Of a stretch of 64,000 bases of DNA, positions 1 to 12,100 are shown piece after piece. Origin of the DNA: Parietaria judaica (Eukaryota; Streptophyta; Magnoliopsida; Rosales; Urticaceae); assembly GCA_954871525.1 (NCBI GenBank), contig OX940863.1:20844001-20908000 (forward strand), in the 5' to 3' direction. The position numbers and the translations under genes were made by a program. A model generated the notes under the pieces. The model worked only from the letters and a program-made list of their open reading frames with translations. It did not search any database and had not been told where the DNA came from. The first letter of the stretch is position 1; each line of letters begins with the position of its first letter.

Positions 1-205
1 TTTTTTGTTTTATTTTATTATCATGGAATTGCTAATATACTTGTCAATTTGCTAATCATGCTTCGATATAAAATAAAATAAAAAAATATAGAAAAATGGA
101 AAAATTATGTGTTTGTGCTGCTAATCATGCTCTAGTTTAATGAACTTACTCAATATTTAAATTAAATACTAATTATTTTGTCTTTTTTCTTCTTTATTGT
201 TGCAG

Positions 206-872
206 AAAGTGGTGGTGAAATTGGATTTACATGATGATAATGCAAAGCGAAAAGCTTTGAAAAAAATATCTACCATTACAGGTATGAGACAAGGCCATTT
301 CTTTATTTCTTCTAAATTTCCAAGAAAAGTGAAACAAGAAGCAATATTGTTAGAGCAATTTTCTTTTTGATTTGGTCTCATTTTATTTTAATTTTATATT
401 TTATTAAAAAAAGATGTTCAACTTTTGTAATCTGACACTTTTACTAGTTTATTTTCCGTAAATAATACCAAAAAAGTAGTGAAATATAAATTCACGAGTT
501 TATTTTTAGAATATATTGAGTGCTTATTAGTTGACATTTTGTATTGAAGGCATTGACTCCATTGCCATGGACATGAAGGAGAAGAAATTGACGGTCATCG
601 GCGACGTCGATCCCGTCAACGTCGTGAGCAAGCTACGGAAAACTTGGGGTTTTGCCGAGATCTTATCGGTGGGGCCGGCCAAAGAAGAGAAAAAGGAAGA
701 TAAGAAAGAAGAAAACAAAGATGGCAAAAAAGATGATGAAAATAAGCCTAAAACTGAGAAGGAACAAATTGCTGATCTTATCAAGTCATATAAAGCTTTT
801 AATCCTCACATGACACAATACTATTATGTGCAAAGTATAGAGGAGAATCCAAATGCTTGTGTGATTTCTTGA
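206..872 (+). CDS. HIPP: HIPP-type heavy-metal-associated isoprenylated protein, last two exons (5' partial)
   Basis: Two exons are visible, 206..281 and 550..872. They join in frame across a GT..AG intron and end at TGA 870-872. The product has an HMA-like fold region ([20 protein letters not shown], then [18 protein letters not shown]) followed by a charged Lys/Glu linker. It ends in [17 protein letters not shown], whose CVIS tail is a CaaX farnesylation box, so the protein is probably membrane-tethered. HIPPs bind metals or act as adaptors in stress and pathogen responses. This member lacks the CxxC metal-binding pair: the loop reads [10 protein letters not shown]. Metal binding through that site is therefore unlikely, although HIPPs without the core motif are a known subclass. 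The first exon, usually a very short one ending near the second codon, was not found and probably lies left of the window. The family call is firm; the exact member is not known. Confidence 0.9.
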
Positions 873-3117
873 TGCATTTTTGAGTGAGTAATTTTTTATT
901 TATTATTTTCTCAATGGGGTTTATAATCGAGTTCAAAAAATTGGGACAAAAATCCATGTAAAGATTTGGTTCGGTTGTAAATAATAATATATACTTAGAT
1001 TTGTGCTCTTTAGAAATTGGAAAGTTCTTGCTTCAGAAAGTAATAAATATAATATGATTTTTATGTGCAATTTTGCAAATTTTTGGTGCCCATAATTTGT
1101 TCTTGTCATGGTTTGGTGGCTAAGTATTGTGCAATTAGTTTGAGAATATTTATATCGAAAATGTTCTGGTGTAAAGCTACAATGACATTAATTCTATACT
1201 TTTGAACCACAAAGCCTTCAAATGTTATCCTCCAATCTTTATAACATGAAAAATATAAGTTGATATTATAGTTTAAGTTAAATTGAAGTTGAAGAATATA
1301 AGTTGATATTATAACATGCATAAGTATTCATGAAGTAGTATTTTTTAGACATTATAATCTCATTATATATTTATCACGGACGGAAAAGACATATTTAATT
1401 TGACCATTAATAGAAACTTGGGGAGACACATAAATCGTTGGGTACTTAAAAGTTAAATATTATTGTGTCGTCTGAAAAATATTTTTTTTTTATGAATAAT
1501 TATGATGCAAATATATAAAAATTCCATGCAATATTTTAATATATTATTTTTTATTTGCCTTTTTCCATTAAACCGATGGGCTGCAAAGTTTCTTTATAGA
1601 TAGTGACTCGGTAAATTATTTACTTAGTGGAATATGATAATCAGTGATAACAACCTTAATAATTATCTTAGAACCTAGCTATTGTTAGCCTCAATTTATT
1701 TTATTTTAATTTTTTGGTTGATTTAATAATTAATAAATAAAAATACAGCTTGTTTCAACTTGCTCATTGTGTCAACGAGCACACAAGGCATTGTCCAAAA
1801 CCGTCCTAAACAATGATATTGACTCCTACACAGTTCTTGATCGGAACGTTCTTGCAATCAAATTAATGTGTGAATTAATATTATTACACACATTAATTAT
1901 GAATTATGGTCATTAAATATTTAGAAAAATATTGGACTCACTGTCGTATTTATGTTTTCTTAATTTATGGGATGGCTTTTGGAGATTGGAATGAACATTT
2001 TAGTAGCATGGCTTTTCCTTTTATTTGATTCTATATATATTTAGTATGTATTATATATTATTCAGTTATTTACTGTGTAACACAATACATATATATATAT
2101 ATTACTACACTAAAATAAGTTATTACGTATATTATAAGCATGCAATAAAACCCAAAAAAAAAAAATCCTTTTTTGTTCTTTGGAAATTAAGAACATCATT
2201 TTCATATCTCGATATAAAAAATCAGATTCGTCCTCTTATGATTTCTTTGTTTCCTTTATGTAATGCTGCATAAACTTACCGAGATCGTTGGGAAAAGATC
2301 ATTTCGTTGATTCGGGATCGATGTAATTTTATATATTTTGAGGATCATATGATGAAAGTGGAGGGATAATGAAGATCGATATTCCTGCTTGTAACGGGCG
2401 TTTTACGGGTTTGTTAACTTAGTTGTCATGTTTATCGAACTTCTCAATCGTAGTGGATTTCTCCACGAAAATAATAATAGTAAAAAAAGTTAATTTCTCT
2501 TTACATTGTCATTAATTTGCTATTATTTACAACAAAAACAATCAATCTATATGATGTGATTATTGAAGAGCAGAATAATAAATCATTATATGTCTCATAA
2601 TTAACAAGATTAGAAGCATGCGAACATCATGATTATATCATATGTGCATGATGGAATGGATATGTTCAATTGTGTCGTAGCTTTTTCTTTTGGGAATATT
2701 CTTATTATTATTACGTGATCATAATCATCATCATTGGACAATTATTCACATTAAGCTTAGCGACCCTCGTCATATTCTACTCTATTTTGTTGACCAATAT
2801 CTAACTAATCTTACTTGTTTAACCCAAAAACTAGTCATCAAACAATATTGTTTTTTCACATTTGGTTTTTGTTGGCACGCCTAAGTAAGATCATGACTTA
2901 TTATTTTTTAAATAATTATAAAAAAAAGAGGCCAAAGTACTGAACGTGACAGCCAAGAAAGAGTTTTTTTTTTTTTTTTTTGTTGATCATCGCCATCTAC
3001 ATATTACTATTATTATTGTTTTGAATAAATAATGTTGTATAAGGTGGGATTACATAGGCGAAAAATGATTAATGATGTCACGGTTGTTATGTATATTCGG
3101 GCGGATAAAGAAGGTGG
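873..3117. other. Intergenic, no gene seen
   Basis: This is AT-rich sequence downstream of the HIPP gene. It holds only short chance ORFs, homopolymer runs such as poly-T near 2964, and short TA repeats near 2088. I see no splice-supported coding sequence and no recognisable transposon end. Confidence 0.6.
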
Positions 3118-3126
3118 TATTTGTAA

Positions 3127-4117
3127 GGGTAAACTGCGGCTAATGTACCCAATGTTTGATCTTCTGCGGATTATGCACCCAATGTTTATTTTCGGCGGTT
3201 AATGTACCCAATGTTTGATCCGTTAGATATTTTCGTGTTTTCCGTCACTTGACCGTTAGAGAGTTATCCTCCTCTATATGCACACTTTTCGTATTTTTGA
3301 CATACGTCACGCATTTTTTGTCCAAATTTTATGCACTACCTATGGATGGAAAGATAAGAGATAGATCTACAACTTTAGTGTTTTAAGTTTTGTAAAATCA
3401 GTTTTAGAAAAATACGAAATTTCAAATACAACGTAAAACTGGACATTAGTTTAATGCAAAATATTTGTTTCGAGCAAATTTTAATATACTTAATGACTTT
3501 TTATGATGAAACGTAAAACTAAAAAGTTGTAGATAAATATTTTATCTTTCTAACGGGTGTTTATTTATAAATTTTAGACAAAAAATGAGTGAGTTATGCC
3601 AAAAATATGAAAGATGTGATACAAAATAATCTTTCATATTTTTGGCATAACTCACTCATTTTTTGTCCAAAATTTATAAATAAACACCCGTTTGAAAGAT
3701 AAAAAGTTTATCTATAACTTTTTAGTTTTATTTTTCATCATAAAAAGGCATTAAGTATATTAAAATTTGCTCGAAACAAATATTTTGCATTAAACTAATG
3801 TCCAGTTTTACGTTGTATTTGAAATTTCGTATTTTTCTAAAACTGATTTTACAAAACTTAAAACACCAAAGTTGTAGATCTATTTCTTATCTTTCCAACC
3901 ATAGGTCGTGCATAAAATTTGGACAAACAATGAGTGAGTTATGTTAAAAATACGAAAAGTGTACATATAGAGGAGGATAACTCTCTAACGGTCAAGTGAC
4001 GGAAAATACGAAAATATCTAACGGATCAAACATTGGGTACATTAGCCGCTAAAAATAAACATTGGGTACATAATCCGCAGAAGATCAAACATTGGGTACA
4101 TTAGCCGCAGTTTACCC
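3127..4117. mobile_element. Foldback Mutator-like MITE, copy 1 (991 bp)
   Basis: The element is almost entirely one long inverted repeat. The left arm begins GGGTAAACTGCGGCTAATG and the right arm ends in its reverse complement, with arms of roughly 480 bp around a short centre near 3610. It is flanked by a perfect 9-bp target duplication, TATTTGTAA at 3118-3126 and 4118-4126. The 9-bp duplication points to the Mutator superfamily. It has no coding capacity, so it would depend on a transposase elsewhere. A second copy lies at 30079..31049. A transcript across it would fold into a near-perfect hairpin, a likely small-RNA source (inference). Confidence 0.93.
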
Positions 4118-4647
4118 TATTTGTAAATCTCAAGTGCTATTTTGTTATCACGGTTTTCTTCTATTATTAATGAAAAATATTTTTATAAATTAGAACATGA
4201 CCTCATAATAATACTATTCAAATATAATTTACATTAAACTTATCAGAATTTATTGTTCAATTTTAGAATGGCGTAGAGCTTAGCTCGGTCTAGTATAAAT
4301 TTTGGATCATAAAGCCCAAGAAGAAGCAGACACAAATATAGGGTAAAGTTTGGTACAATTTGGTGGGCTATAAATAGGGTTACATTTCAAAGTGGGTCTA
4401 CATAATTGCATTTTTTTTTTGGGTACTTACAGACAAGATGTATGCTGCATTTTTGTATAGAGATTTTGTTATTGGTAATATTAGCCCTTTTTTTAATAGG
4501 GGTGGCACTATAGACAAATGTTACAATGCACTTTTGCATTATTATATATATTCATAGTAAGAATATAGACAAATGTTACAATGCACTTTTGCATTATTAT
4601 ATATATTCATAGTAAGAACATGTGACACCATTGACCAAGTTTACAAA
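4118..4647. other. Intergenic stretch with a tandem duplication
   Basis: This is AT-rich sequence between two MITEs. A TATA-like motif (GGCTATAAATAGGG, about 4367) and a hAT-like TAGGGGTGGCA (about 4497) are present, but no gene or second transposon end was found. The only clear structure is the 55-bp tandem duplication at 4511..4620. Confidence 0.5.
4511..4620. repeat. 55-bp tandem duplication
   Basis: Two adjacent units, 4511-4565 and 4566-4620, are essentially identical. Each starts TAGACAAATGTTACAATGC and runs to a TTCATAGTAAGAA end. This is a recent local duplication with no coding content. Confidence 0.9.
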
Positions 4648-4936
4648 GGGAAACTTCAATAATTATGCCCGGTAGAGCATGTGTTTTTGGAAAAGTACCC
4701 GAGTTTATTAAATTACAAAACTATGCCCTCAAAGTGTTTATGTAAAGACAAAAAGTGTTTATGTAACATCAACAGTTTTTGGAGCATAGTTTAATGTGTT
4801 TAAAAGTGTTTAAAAATTGTTTAAAAGTGTTTATGTAAAGACAAAAAGTGTGTTGGGGCATAATTTTGTAATTTAACAAACTCGAGTACTTTTCCAAAAA
4901 CACATGCTCTACCGGGCATACTTATTGAAGTTTCCC
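4648..4936. mobile_element. 289-bp MITE, 8-bp TSD (hAT-like)
   Basis: The ends are GGGAAACTTCAATAA and its reverse complement. The inverted arms of about 110 bp extend inward through a TATGCCC motif. Identical 8-bp flanks TTTACAAA (4640-4647 and 4937-4944) look like a target duplication, which suggests hAT rather than Mutator. It has no coding content. The centre holds direct repeats of AAGTGTTTATGTAA. Confidence 0.8.
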
Positions 4937-4949
4937 TTTACAAATATGT

Positions 4950-5035
4950 AAAGGGGGCACTCATTTGAGTCTCATGGGGTTTGAACTCGTGACCTCTTGA
5001 ATAAGTATGTAGTGAAGTTGTCACCGGGCCAAACA
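4950..5035 (-). repeat. tRNA-derived SINE fragment
   Basis: Read on the minus strand, the segment has an A-box-like TGGCCCGGTGACAAC followed by a B-box-like GAGGTCACGAGTTCAAACCCC. This is the internal Pol III promoter arrangement of plant SINEs. It does not fold into an intact tRNA cloverleaf and no clean tail or target duplication was found, so it is best read as a decayed SINE head. Confidence 0.5.
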
Positions 5036-5739
5036 AGCTTTGTTGATAATATCAGCCTTTCTATTAGGGGCTATGTGTGAAAATTGATTCTTAAAAAAAA
5101 AAAAACGATTTGTCTTTTGGTTACAGACTTACAGTTTTGATGCGAAAATAATCCTTCAAAGGAGTCATTTTATCAGGATCGACAATCAAGAGCTGGACAA
5201 GAGACACGGCATAGTTACTACACAATGCAAATAAGTTTGAGTAAATCTTTAACGGATTTGGGTCTAAACACCAAATTAATATAAAATAAAAGTTTTCATC
5301 AGAGGATGGTGGCAGTACATATGGTGCATAGACCCTATATTGAAAATGAAAAGTACTACTTACATTGTTGGCTTTTTATTTATTTATATCAACGAGCCAA
5401 ATTTTACATAGTTCATTGATCCATTCTAGTTTTATTAATAAAAATCCTCCCTTATAGTAGAAGAATAACTAGTAACAAAAAGATAATCAAGAGATTTAAA
5501 AGAATAAAGAATAAAACAACTTATCAAATAAACAAAATAAAAGTTAGAAACTAGCAGTTAGAGTTAACCAAACAAAGTATGGATATAGCTAATGTGGAAG
5601 CTTAAAAAGTAATTTCATATTATGTGATTGTTAAAGTTATAATACCAAAGTATAGAGAGTTAATTTATATATAAAAAAAAAAAATCCTCGATGGAAGTAT
5701 GTGTCGGTGCGGAAGATCGCAAGCACCCGCTTCGTTCGA

Positions 5740-6115
5740 TTCCGATTTTGCAGAAACAACACTTTCAGTGCGCCGCTGAAAACCAAAAAATTTATGGATC
5801 GCTAAAAGAGGTCATGGAAACTCAGCCGCAAAAAGTAATTTATGCGGCTCGAAAATGAAATTAGCCGCTGAAAGTTCTTTCTGCGGCTAGCAAAGTGTGC
5901 CGCTGAAATATGACAGTGATACCCTTTAGCGGCTTAGTTATTGCGCCGCTAAAAGTTTACAACTTTCAGCGTCTCATTTATTAGCGCCGCTGAAAGTTAT
6001 CTGTTCAGCGGCTCACCCATTTTAACCGCTGAAAGTCAACACTTTAGCGGCATTTCGACGTATTTTTTGCGGCTTGTTTTTGCGCCGCTAAATGTCTCAT
6101 TTTCTGCGGCAGTTC
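5740..6115. repeat. Array of AGCGGC/GCCGCT motifs, probable CACTA subterminal region
   Basis: About fifteen short motifs of the type GCCGCTGAAAG and their reverse complements (TAGCGGC, TGCGGCT, GCGCCGCTAAAAG) occur in both orientations within 380 bp. The surrounding sequence is AT-rich. Such arrays are typical subterminal repeats of plant CACTA elements. No CACTA terminus with a matching partner could be delimited, so the element is truncated or decayed. Confidence 0.55.
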
Positions 6116-6634
6116 GTGTACGCTTCTTCTTTCGGTTTATTACAATTGATAATGGAATATGATATTTTATGTGCCTAATTTATGATATCACACTAATCAT
6201 CATTAAGAATATATAAACAACTTATCAATAAACCAACTTTGTTATTTATTACAATTCTTAAAATCGCGTACACTAAAAGAAATTACAGCTTTGTTACACT
6301 TACACACCTTCTCTCACAATTCTAGTGAAGAAGGAAAAAAGATACACTCATCAAAGAAGCAAAAAATTAATGCTCTTGCAATCAGATGCAAGAAGAGCAT
6401 CCACAACATGGGTTAAGTAAACATTGACACTTTTGCCGTCAATTCTCCTATATAATACACGTAAAAAATATTTTATTTTATGCAACTTATTTGTTCAATT
6501 AAGTTCAATTACTCAACTAACCGAACTAGTCTTATTAAGTTCAATTACTCAACTAACCGAGCTAGTCTTATTAACCGAGTTATAGTTCAAATACTCAACT
6601 AACCGAGCTAGTCTTATTAACCGAGTTACCGATA
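6116..6634. other. 3' flank of the ACC synthase gene
   Basis: This is AT-rich sequence downstream (minus sense) of the ACS stop codon. It contains a short tandem repeat of CAATTACTCAACTAACCGAGCTAG-like units at about 6505-6630. No gene is seen. Confidence 0.5.
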
Positions 6635-8971
6635 TTACGTTCTTGCTTGAACAAGAGGCGACTGCGGAATCGGTGAGTGAGGCGACATCATGAACTCGTC
6701 GAACCGCCCGCCCCGCATCGCCTGGAAGCTGAGCCGGAGATGGCTGTGGTCTTGCCAGCACTTCTTCTTCTTTGACGCCACCGCCGGAACCTCCTTGTTC
6801 TTCGAAACGAATGTCCGGATTCTCTTCAGTGCAACTTCCATGGTGTCCTTGTCCATGTTCGCGATGCAAACCCTAAACCAGCCCGCCTCGGGGCAGTGGA
6901 ATGAGACGCCCGGCGAGACGTTGAGCTTCACGTCGTTGACGATGACCCGCCACAGCGCCATCTCCGCCTCGAAGCTCGGCTCCTTCAGAAGCCTCCTCAG
7001 GTCCATCCAAAGGAAGAGACCCGCATTGCTCTTCAAGCACGTGATCCCCACCTCAGCCAGCCCTCGGCGGAACGCGGCGTGGCGCGCCGCCAGTCTCCGC
7101 GCACTCTCGGCCAGGAACTGCCTCAAGAATGCACCATCGGAGAGCATGGCTGCGATCAGGCGCTGCGTCTGGGTGGAGACGAGCCCGAAGCTCGACATCC
7201 TCCGCGCGCAACGAACAACGTCATCGTTGTAGGAGTAGACGACACCGACGCGGAACCCCGGGAAGCCCATATCCTTTGAGAGGCTGTACACAATGTGGAC
7301 AAGGTCTTGGTTGCACTCTACGCCGCCCTCAGCGACGATCTCAGCTATGCTAACGAAGCCTGGCTGCGAGAACGCTGTGGCAGCGTAGATCTCGTCGCAT
7401 ACGAGGTGGATTTCCTTGTCGTTTATGAACGAGACGATCGACCTGAGAGAATGAATTATAATAAGTTAGACCGGTTTTTCAAGATACTAATTCAAATACT
7501 CGTACAAATGAACTAGTTTAAATTTTTTTTTTTTTTTATTTCTCATGTCATTAAGCTTTCATTCGATATCTCAAATATAATTTAAATACTCGTACCAACT
7601 GAGTTAATTTCGACTTATTACCTAAGAGTTTCACGGTCGAGGACGGTGCCCAAGGGGTTCGAAGGGTTTGTGATGAGCAAACCCTTCACTGTTACGTTAT
7701 TTTCCCGAGCCTTCGCGTAGGCCTCTTCTAGGGCTTGTCGCGTCACCTTGAAGCCGTTTGAACTATCGCAGGCGACCGGAAGAAGTTCGATTCCCGTTCT
7801 CCATCTCAAATCGCGGTCGAATCTGCAAGAAAAATGGTGAGAAAATGATAATTAAATATTTTTTATTATTAAATATGTTATAGGTTTTTATTGTTGACTG
7901 TTGACTTTTGGAATGGTTGAATATTTGAATTCATATTTAAAATATAAAATTCAAGCTTTTGTGATATGGAAAAACGTAAGTAATGATAATCGTAAAGAGA
8001 GAATTCTTAGACTAAAACCCCAATATATTTTATATTATTATTATTGAATTGAATGACAGTTTTCTTCCTAGTTATTAAGATTTAAGTAGAATATATGATC
8101 CACTAGTTAAAGTTGACCATCATTGAGATGCTGACTATGCACGAATGGTGTTGACCAAGGAAAACGTTGACTGGTAAATGAGCTGTAATGTAAGAAAGTT
8201 GACTATAATAATTATTCCTCTTCACCACAGGACTCCTAATCAAAATTACTAATAAATCCTTAAACACCAATACTATAGTACTAAATTGACCAAAAACTGA
8301 ACGAAAAAAAGAAGAAGAAGAGAAACTCACCCCGGATAATAGGGCACGGGAACAAGAAACGCGTCGCCGGGATCGGCCAAGCAGAAGCCGATCATCTCAT
8401 GGGCACCGGTGGCGCCGCCGCTCATGACAATGCGGTCGGGGTCAAAGCTGACTCGGTTGCCTCTCACCCTCTCCATGAACTTAGCCACAGCCTGCAATTA
8501 AGAAGGAAATGCACACATTTAATCTCTGCTATTATATGATAAAAACACTATATAATATAATTAATATTTATATTATATATACACATACTTGTCTGAACTC
8601 AGGCAAGCCATGATAGTCTTGGAATATAGCTGTGTCTCTGAATTCGTGCACTCCTTCAGATGTGCAAATTGAAGCTTTTGGATTCTCCAAAATCCAATTC
8701 TCAATCAAGTCAAAGCAAAGCTGAAGCAATATATACAAGATTCATTAGATAAAATTAATACATGCATGCATATACAAACCATATACTTTTTTTATTATTA
8801 ATATTAAAGTACCTGATTTTCAGCAAGGCCCATTTGAATAACACCTTCACGGTTGTTTTCATAGTGAAAGGGATCATTGTCGTAAGCTTTCCAACCATCG
8901 AAGTAAGGAGAGTCCTCTCCATGACCATTTCCTGTTGCTATTTTGGAGAGTTGACTTTTCTTGAACCCCAT
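6635..8971 (-). CDS. ACS: Type-1 1-aminocyclopropane-1-carboxylate synthase
   Basis: This cytosolic PLP enzyme makes ACC from S-adenosylmethionine, the committed step of ethylene synthesis. It has five exons on the minus strand: 8813..8971, 8589..8720, 8331..8491, 7622..7822 and 6635..7442. They sum to 1461 bp (486 aa), a normal family length. The start [19 protein letters not shown] matches the family. Landmarks are [25 protein letters not shown], the D-E-I-Y-A motif, and the PLP-lysine motif [13 protein letters not shown]. The C-terminus carries RLSF, a CDPK-site context, and three Ser-Pro sites in [14 protein letters not shown]. That combination defines type-1 ACS, which MPK3/MPK6 stabilise by phosphorylation. 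A TATA box lies about 140 bp upstream of the ATG. Intron 3 holds seven W-boxes. All catalytic motifs look intact, so it is probably functional. Confidence 0.97.
7894..8291 (+). promoter_or_regulatory. Cluster of seven W-boxes in ACS intron 3
   Basis: TTGAC[C/T] occurs at 7894, 7901, 8113, 8151, 8167, 8199 and 8286. All are on the plus strand, antisense to ACS, and all lie inside the 508-bp intron 7823..8330. Chance expectation on both strands is about 0.5. W-boxes bind WRKY factors. Regulation of this gene through the intron is inferred, not shown. Confidence 0.6.
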
Positions 8972-9108
8972 GTCGTTTTTGCTTATGTTATGTGTTCAAA
9001 GATCTCACAAATTGAAAATCAAGAGATGGGAAAGTGGGAAGATTTTTTTTTTTGGAGGTGTGGAGAATTGTGGGTGAGAGAGTTTGAGAAGTCTAAGCTT
9101 GTGTGGGT

Positions 9109-9120
9109 GGTATTTATAGA
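9109..9120 (-). promoter_or_regulatory. TATA box of the ACS gene
   Basis: The minus strand reads TCTATAAATACC about 140 bp upstream of the ACS start codon, a canonical plant TATA box at a plausible distance. Confidence 0.75.
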
Positions 9121-12100
9121 TGTTGAGTGAGTGGTGTGAGTCTTTGAGGGAATAACGGTGGCTTATTTATTCCATAAAAAGTAAAATGAATAAATAATAT
9201 GTTGGACTTGAAAAAGGAAATATGGTGGCTTTACTAAGATATGTGAGAAAAGAAAAGAAAAAGCATTTAATGTTGGCAATGAAAGTTCATTGAAGGGTCA
9301 TTTTTTGGTGGCCTATTTGGAATAAAGAGAATTGAGTTTCTATGCATTAAAAATTGAGTGAATAATCAAACTTTGAAAACTATATACATGTCTTTGCATA
9401 CCATTGTCCAATCTTTAGTTTGAAAACTATTCACCTCTTTTGTTGTTTTTCCTCTCAATTTTGCAATGTTGTCAAGACTTCGTTCTCTTAAAGTCTCCAT
9501 ACGACGTTTAAATTGAGGACATCTGTAAAATTAAACAAAGTTAAGAGTGATACATAGGCTGATAGTTCCACGATAATGAAAAAAATTCTTGAAAATAATC
9601 GCCTTAAGGGAATCTCAATGTTGAAATCTTGACATAAATTTATTGTTAACCATGATAGCTCATTAACAATGTTCTCAAAATTTTGTATTATTATATATTT
9701 CTATTAAAATCTCCAAATGATGTGTTAATAACGCCAGTCAATCAAAACTAACAAAATTGACGATTTCAGGAGAAAATTCCGCAATAAACACTACGAAGAA
9801 AGAACAATATGCATTTTTTTTATATTATCGATCCCCGTCTTATCTTCATATAAAATTGTGCGTCTAAGCCAAACTCAATGTTGAGACTTGCTATCTGAGA
9901 CATTAAATTTGTTGCTCACTATGAAAGTTCATTATAAGGGCTTTGAAAGCCAAATGGTGAAGTTTGGTAGGCTATTTGGAAAATTAGGTGATAGTATTAT
10001 TATTAATGGTTGATTTTTAGGGCTTTACAAAGCTACTTCCTTTGGGGGTGCCCCAAAAATAGAGGACCAAATATTTTCGAAGATACGACCACGTCACGCA
10101 TTGGTGTAAAAATACAAAAGACAGATCGAAAAAAAAAATGTGGTTGCAATAAATAAATAAATAAAAAAAAGATTACTGACACCTGTCATGAGATTGACAT
10201 TTTACACAAGATTTCTTCAACGAACTTTGTGGTCACATTAATGTCAATTGCATTATTTTTCATAGCAATTTGCCACTGCATCATTGACTTTAGAGAGTGG
10301 TGTGCCCCAAATTCATAAAGCGCAAGCGACACATATACATATCTCTTATGAAAAGCGTTGCACTAATGTACCAATGTAAGTGTAACAATTGTCATGAAAA
10401 AAAAAAAAAAAGTTTGTAGTCTTATTTGTGATCAGGGAATCAAGATTCAAAGTTTGAGAAATCAATTTGAAACTGATACTCATCCATACTCAGATTGAGT
10501 ATGTGATTTTTTTACTTCAATTCAAAATATTGTGTGGTTGGAGTCTGTCCCGCCAAGTGTCTAACTTTCACTTTTAAATAATTCAGTTGGTAATTATGGA
10601 GTCCCAACCTTTGTTCGAGACACTCATTTGGTTGTTGACAATGATAATTTGCGTGAAATACTATTCCCTTTCGAGCTGCACTCGTTTGAAGGACTTGATA
10701 AATTTAACGAGGCTCGTCTTTTTTAATAAAAAAAGGGATAAATAATATAAATATTGATTAGAAGTGGTTGCGTATTGAGTGACTAATTATCCATTATCGA
10801 GTGAGAAGAGAAGGGTCCCATACGCGTCATACATGCGTTTTGTGGGGAACATGCCAATAATGCACAAAGCATTATTATTATCGATCACTCTCGAAATACA
10901 CATACGATACGTGTTGTATAATCTGTGACATTTGTGTACTATGATTTCACTTCTTGGACTTTTCTGCAAATTATGACTTCATATCAAGTATGAATCGAAT
11001 TTGGTACACGTGGAAACCATAGGTTACGACGTACATTACTTTCGGCAACCTCCAAAGTCTAAACCTTTTTTTTTTTTTTTGCCAAATAAAATAAGGCTTA
11101 AACATTGTATATAGATGATAAAATCTTTATAAAAAATTTGAAAAAGTTCGAATGGCTAATTCGAATGAGTTTTGGAGATTTTTTTTTTTTTTGGATTAAT
11201 ATTGAATCAGAACGAGCAAATGTAGATTATTTTTTCGCAAGCATATAAAATGAATTTCATTTATGACCAATTTTAGTTTGTTTGGACTTCGTATATAGAG
11301 AGAGATAAAAACATTAAAAAAAGGTTAAATCTAATGCCACTTTTCAGGCAAGATTGTGTATTCAATCTGTGAAAAAGTGTTTAAGAATATGCTCCCTAAA
11401 TTTGTAAAGGTTAAGTCTTTAATCCATAAAAAAAAAAAAAAGTGTCGCGTAAAATTAAATATTATAGCCACTAATATTTTCTTAAAAAAAAACACTATGT
11501 GGGATAAACTTGAATCTAGATGTGTACATGACATGGAAAGAAATTTAATGTGGTTCAAATTGTAACATTTTTTGGCCGGCAACGGAATTAACGAGAGGTG
11601 AAACCAGACCGTTTATCTGGTTTTTGGCATTTTTTAGTACTTTAGTTCGGGTATTTTTGGTCATTATTTTATTTTGGGAAGAAAAGTTTCCACATTTTAT
11701 TATGATTTGTCTGAGGTTGATTAAGAAAACAAATGGAAGAAAGAAAAGTGATTGTGGTGAGTTGACTTCAAAGGTGAAAATGATGTTATTGAGTAACTAA
11801 AGTCTAAAGGTAACTCCAATAAAAGTCACAATTTATTAAATTTTCAACCTTCATTGATATCTGATAGTGACGATGTAGATTTTGTTTAGACCATGTGTAT
11901 TATAAAATTTGTGATTTGAATTTGTAATTTTGCGGTGCGATAGAATTTTTTACGAGCTCTTTGGTGGAACTGTAAGATTAGACCGATAAGATTTTATTGT
12001 TATTCATTTTTTCGCATTTTTTCACCATTTTGTTTTAATCTTCTCTTATATTTGATTGGTAAGAAATTTTTACTAATTAAAATTTTAATGAGAAAATAGT

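Noticed and set aside
1..205. Search for the first HIPP exon at the left edge
   Set aside because: No start codon followed by a GT donor in the right phase could be supported, so the exon is left as outside the window.
4367..4380. GGCTATAAATAGGG, a good TATA box in intergenic DNA
   Set aside because: No coding sequence follows on that strand within a plausible distance.
4497..4507. TAGGGGTGGCA, resembling a hAT left end
   Set aside because: No paired inverted end or 8-bp duplication was found nearby.
6690..7232. 180-codon plus-strand ORF
   Set aside because: It is a shadow of the last ACS exon, which has all enzyme motifs in frame on the minus strand.
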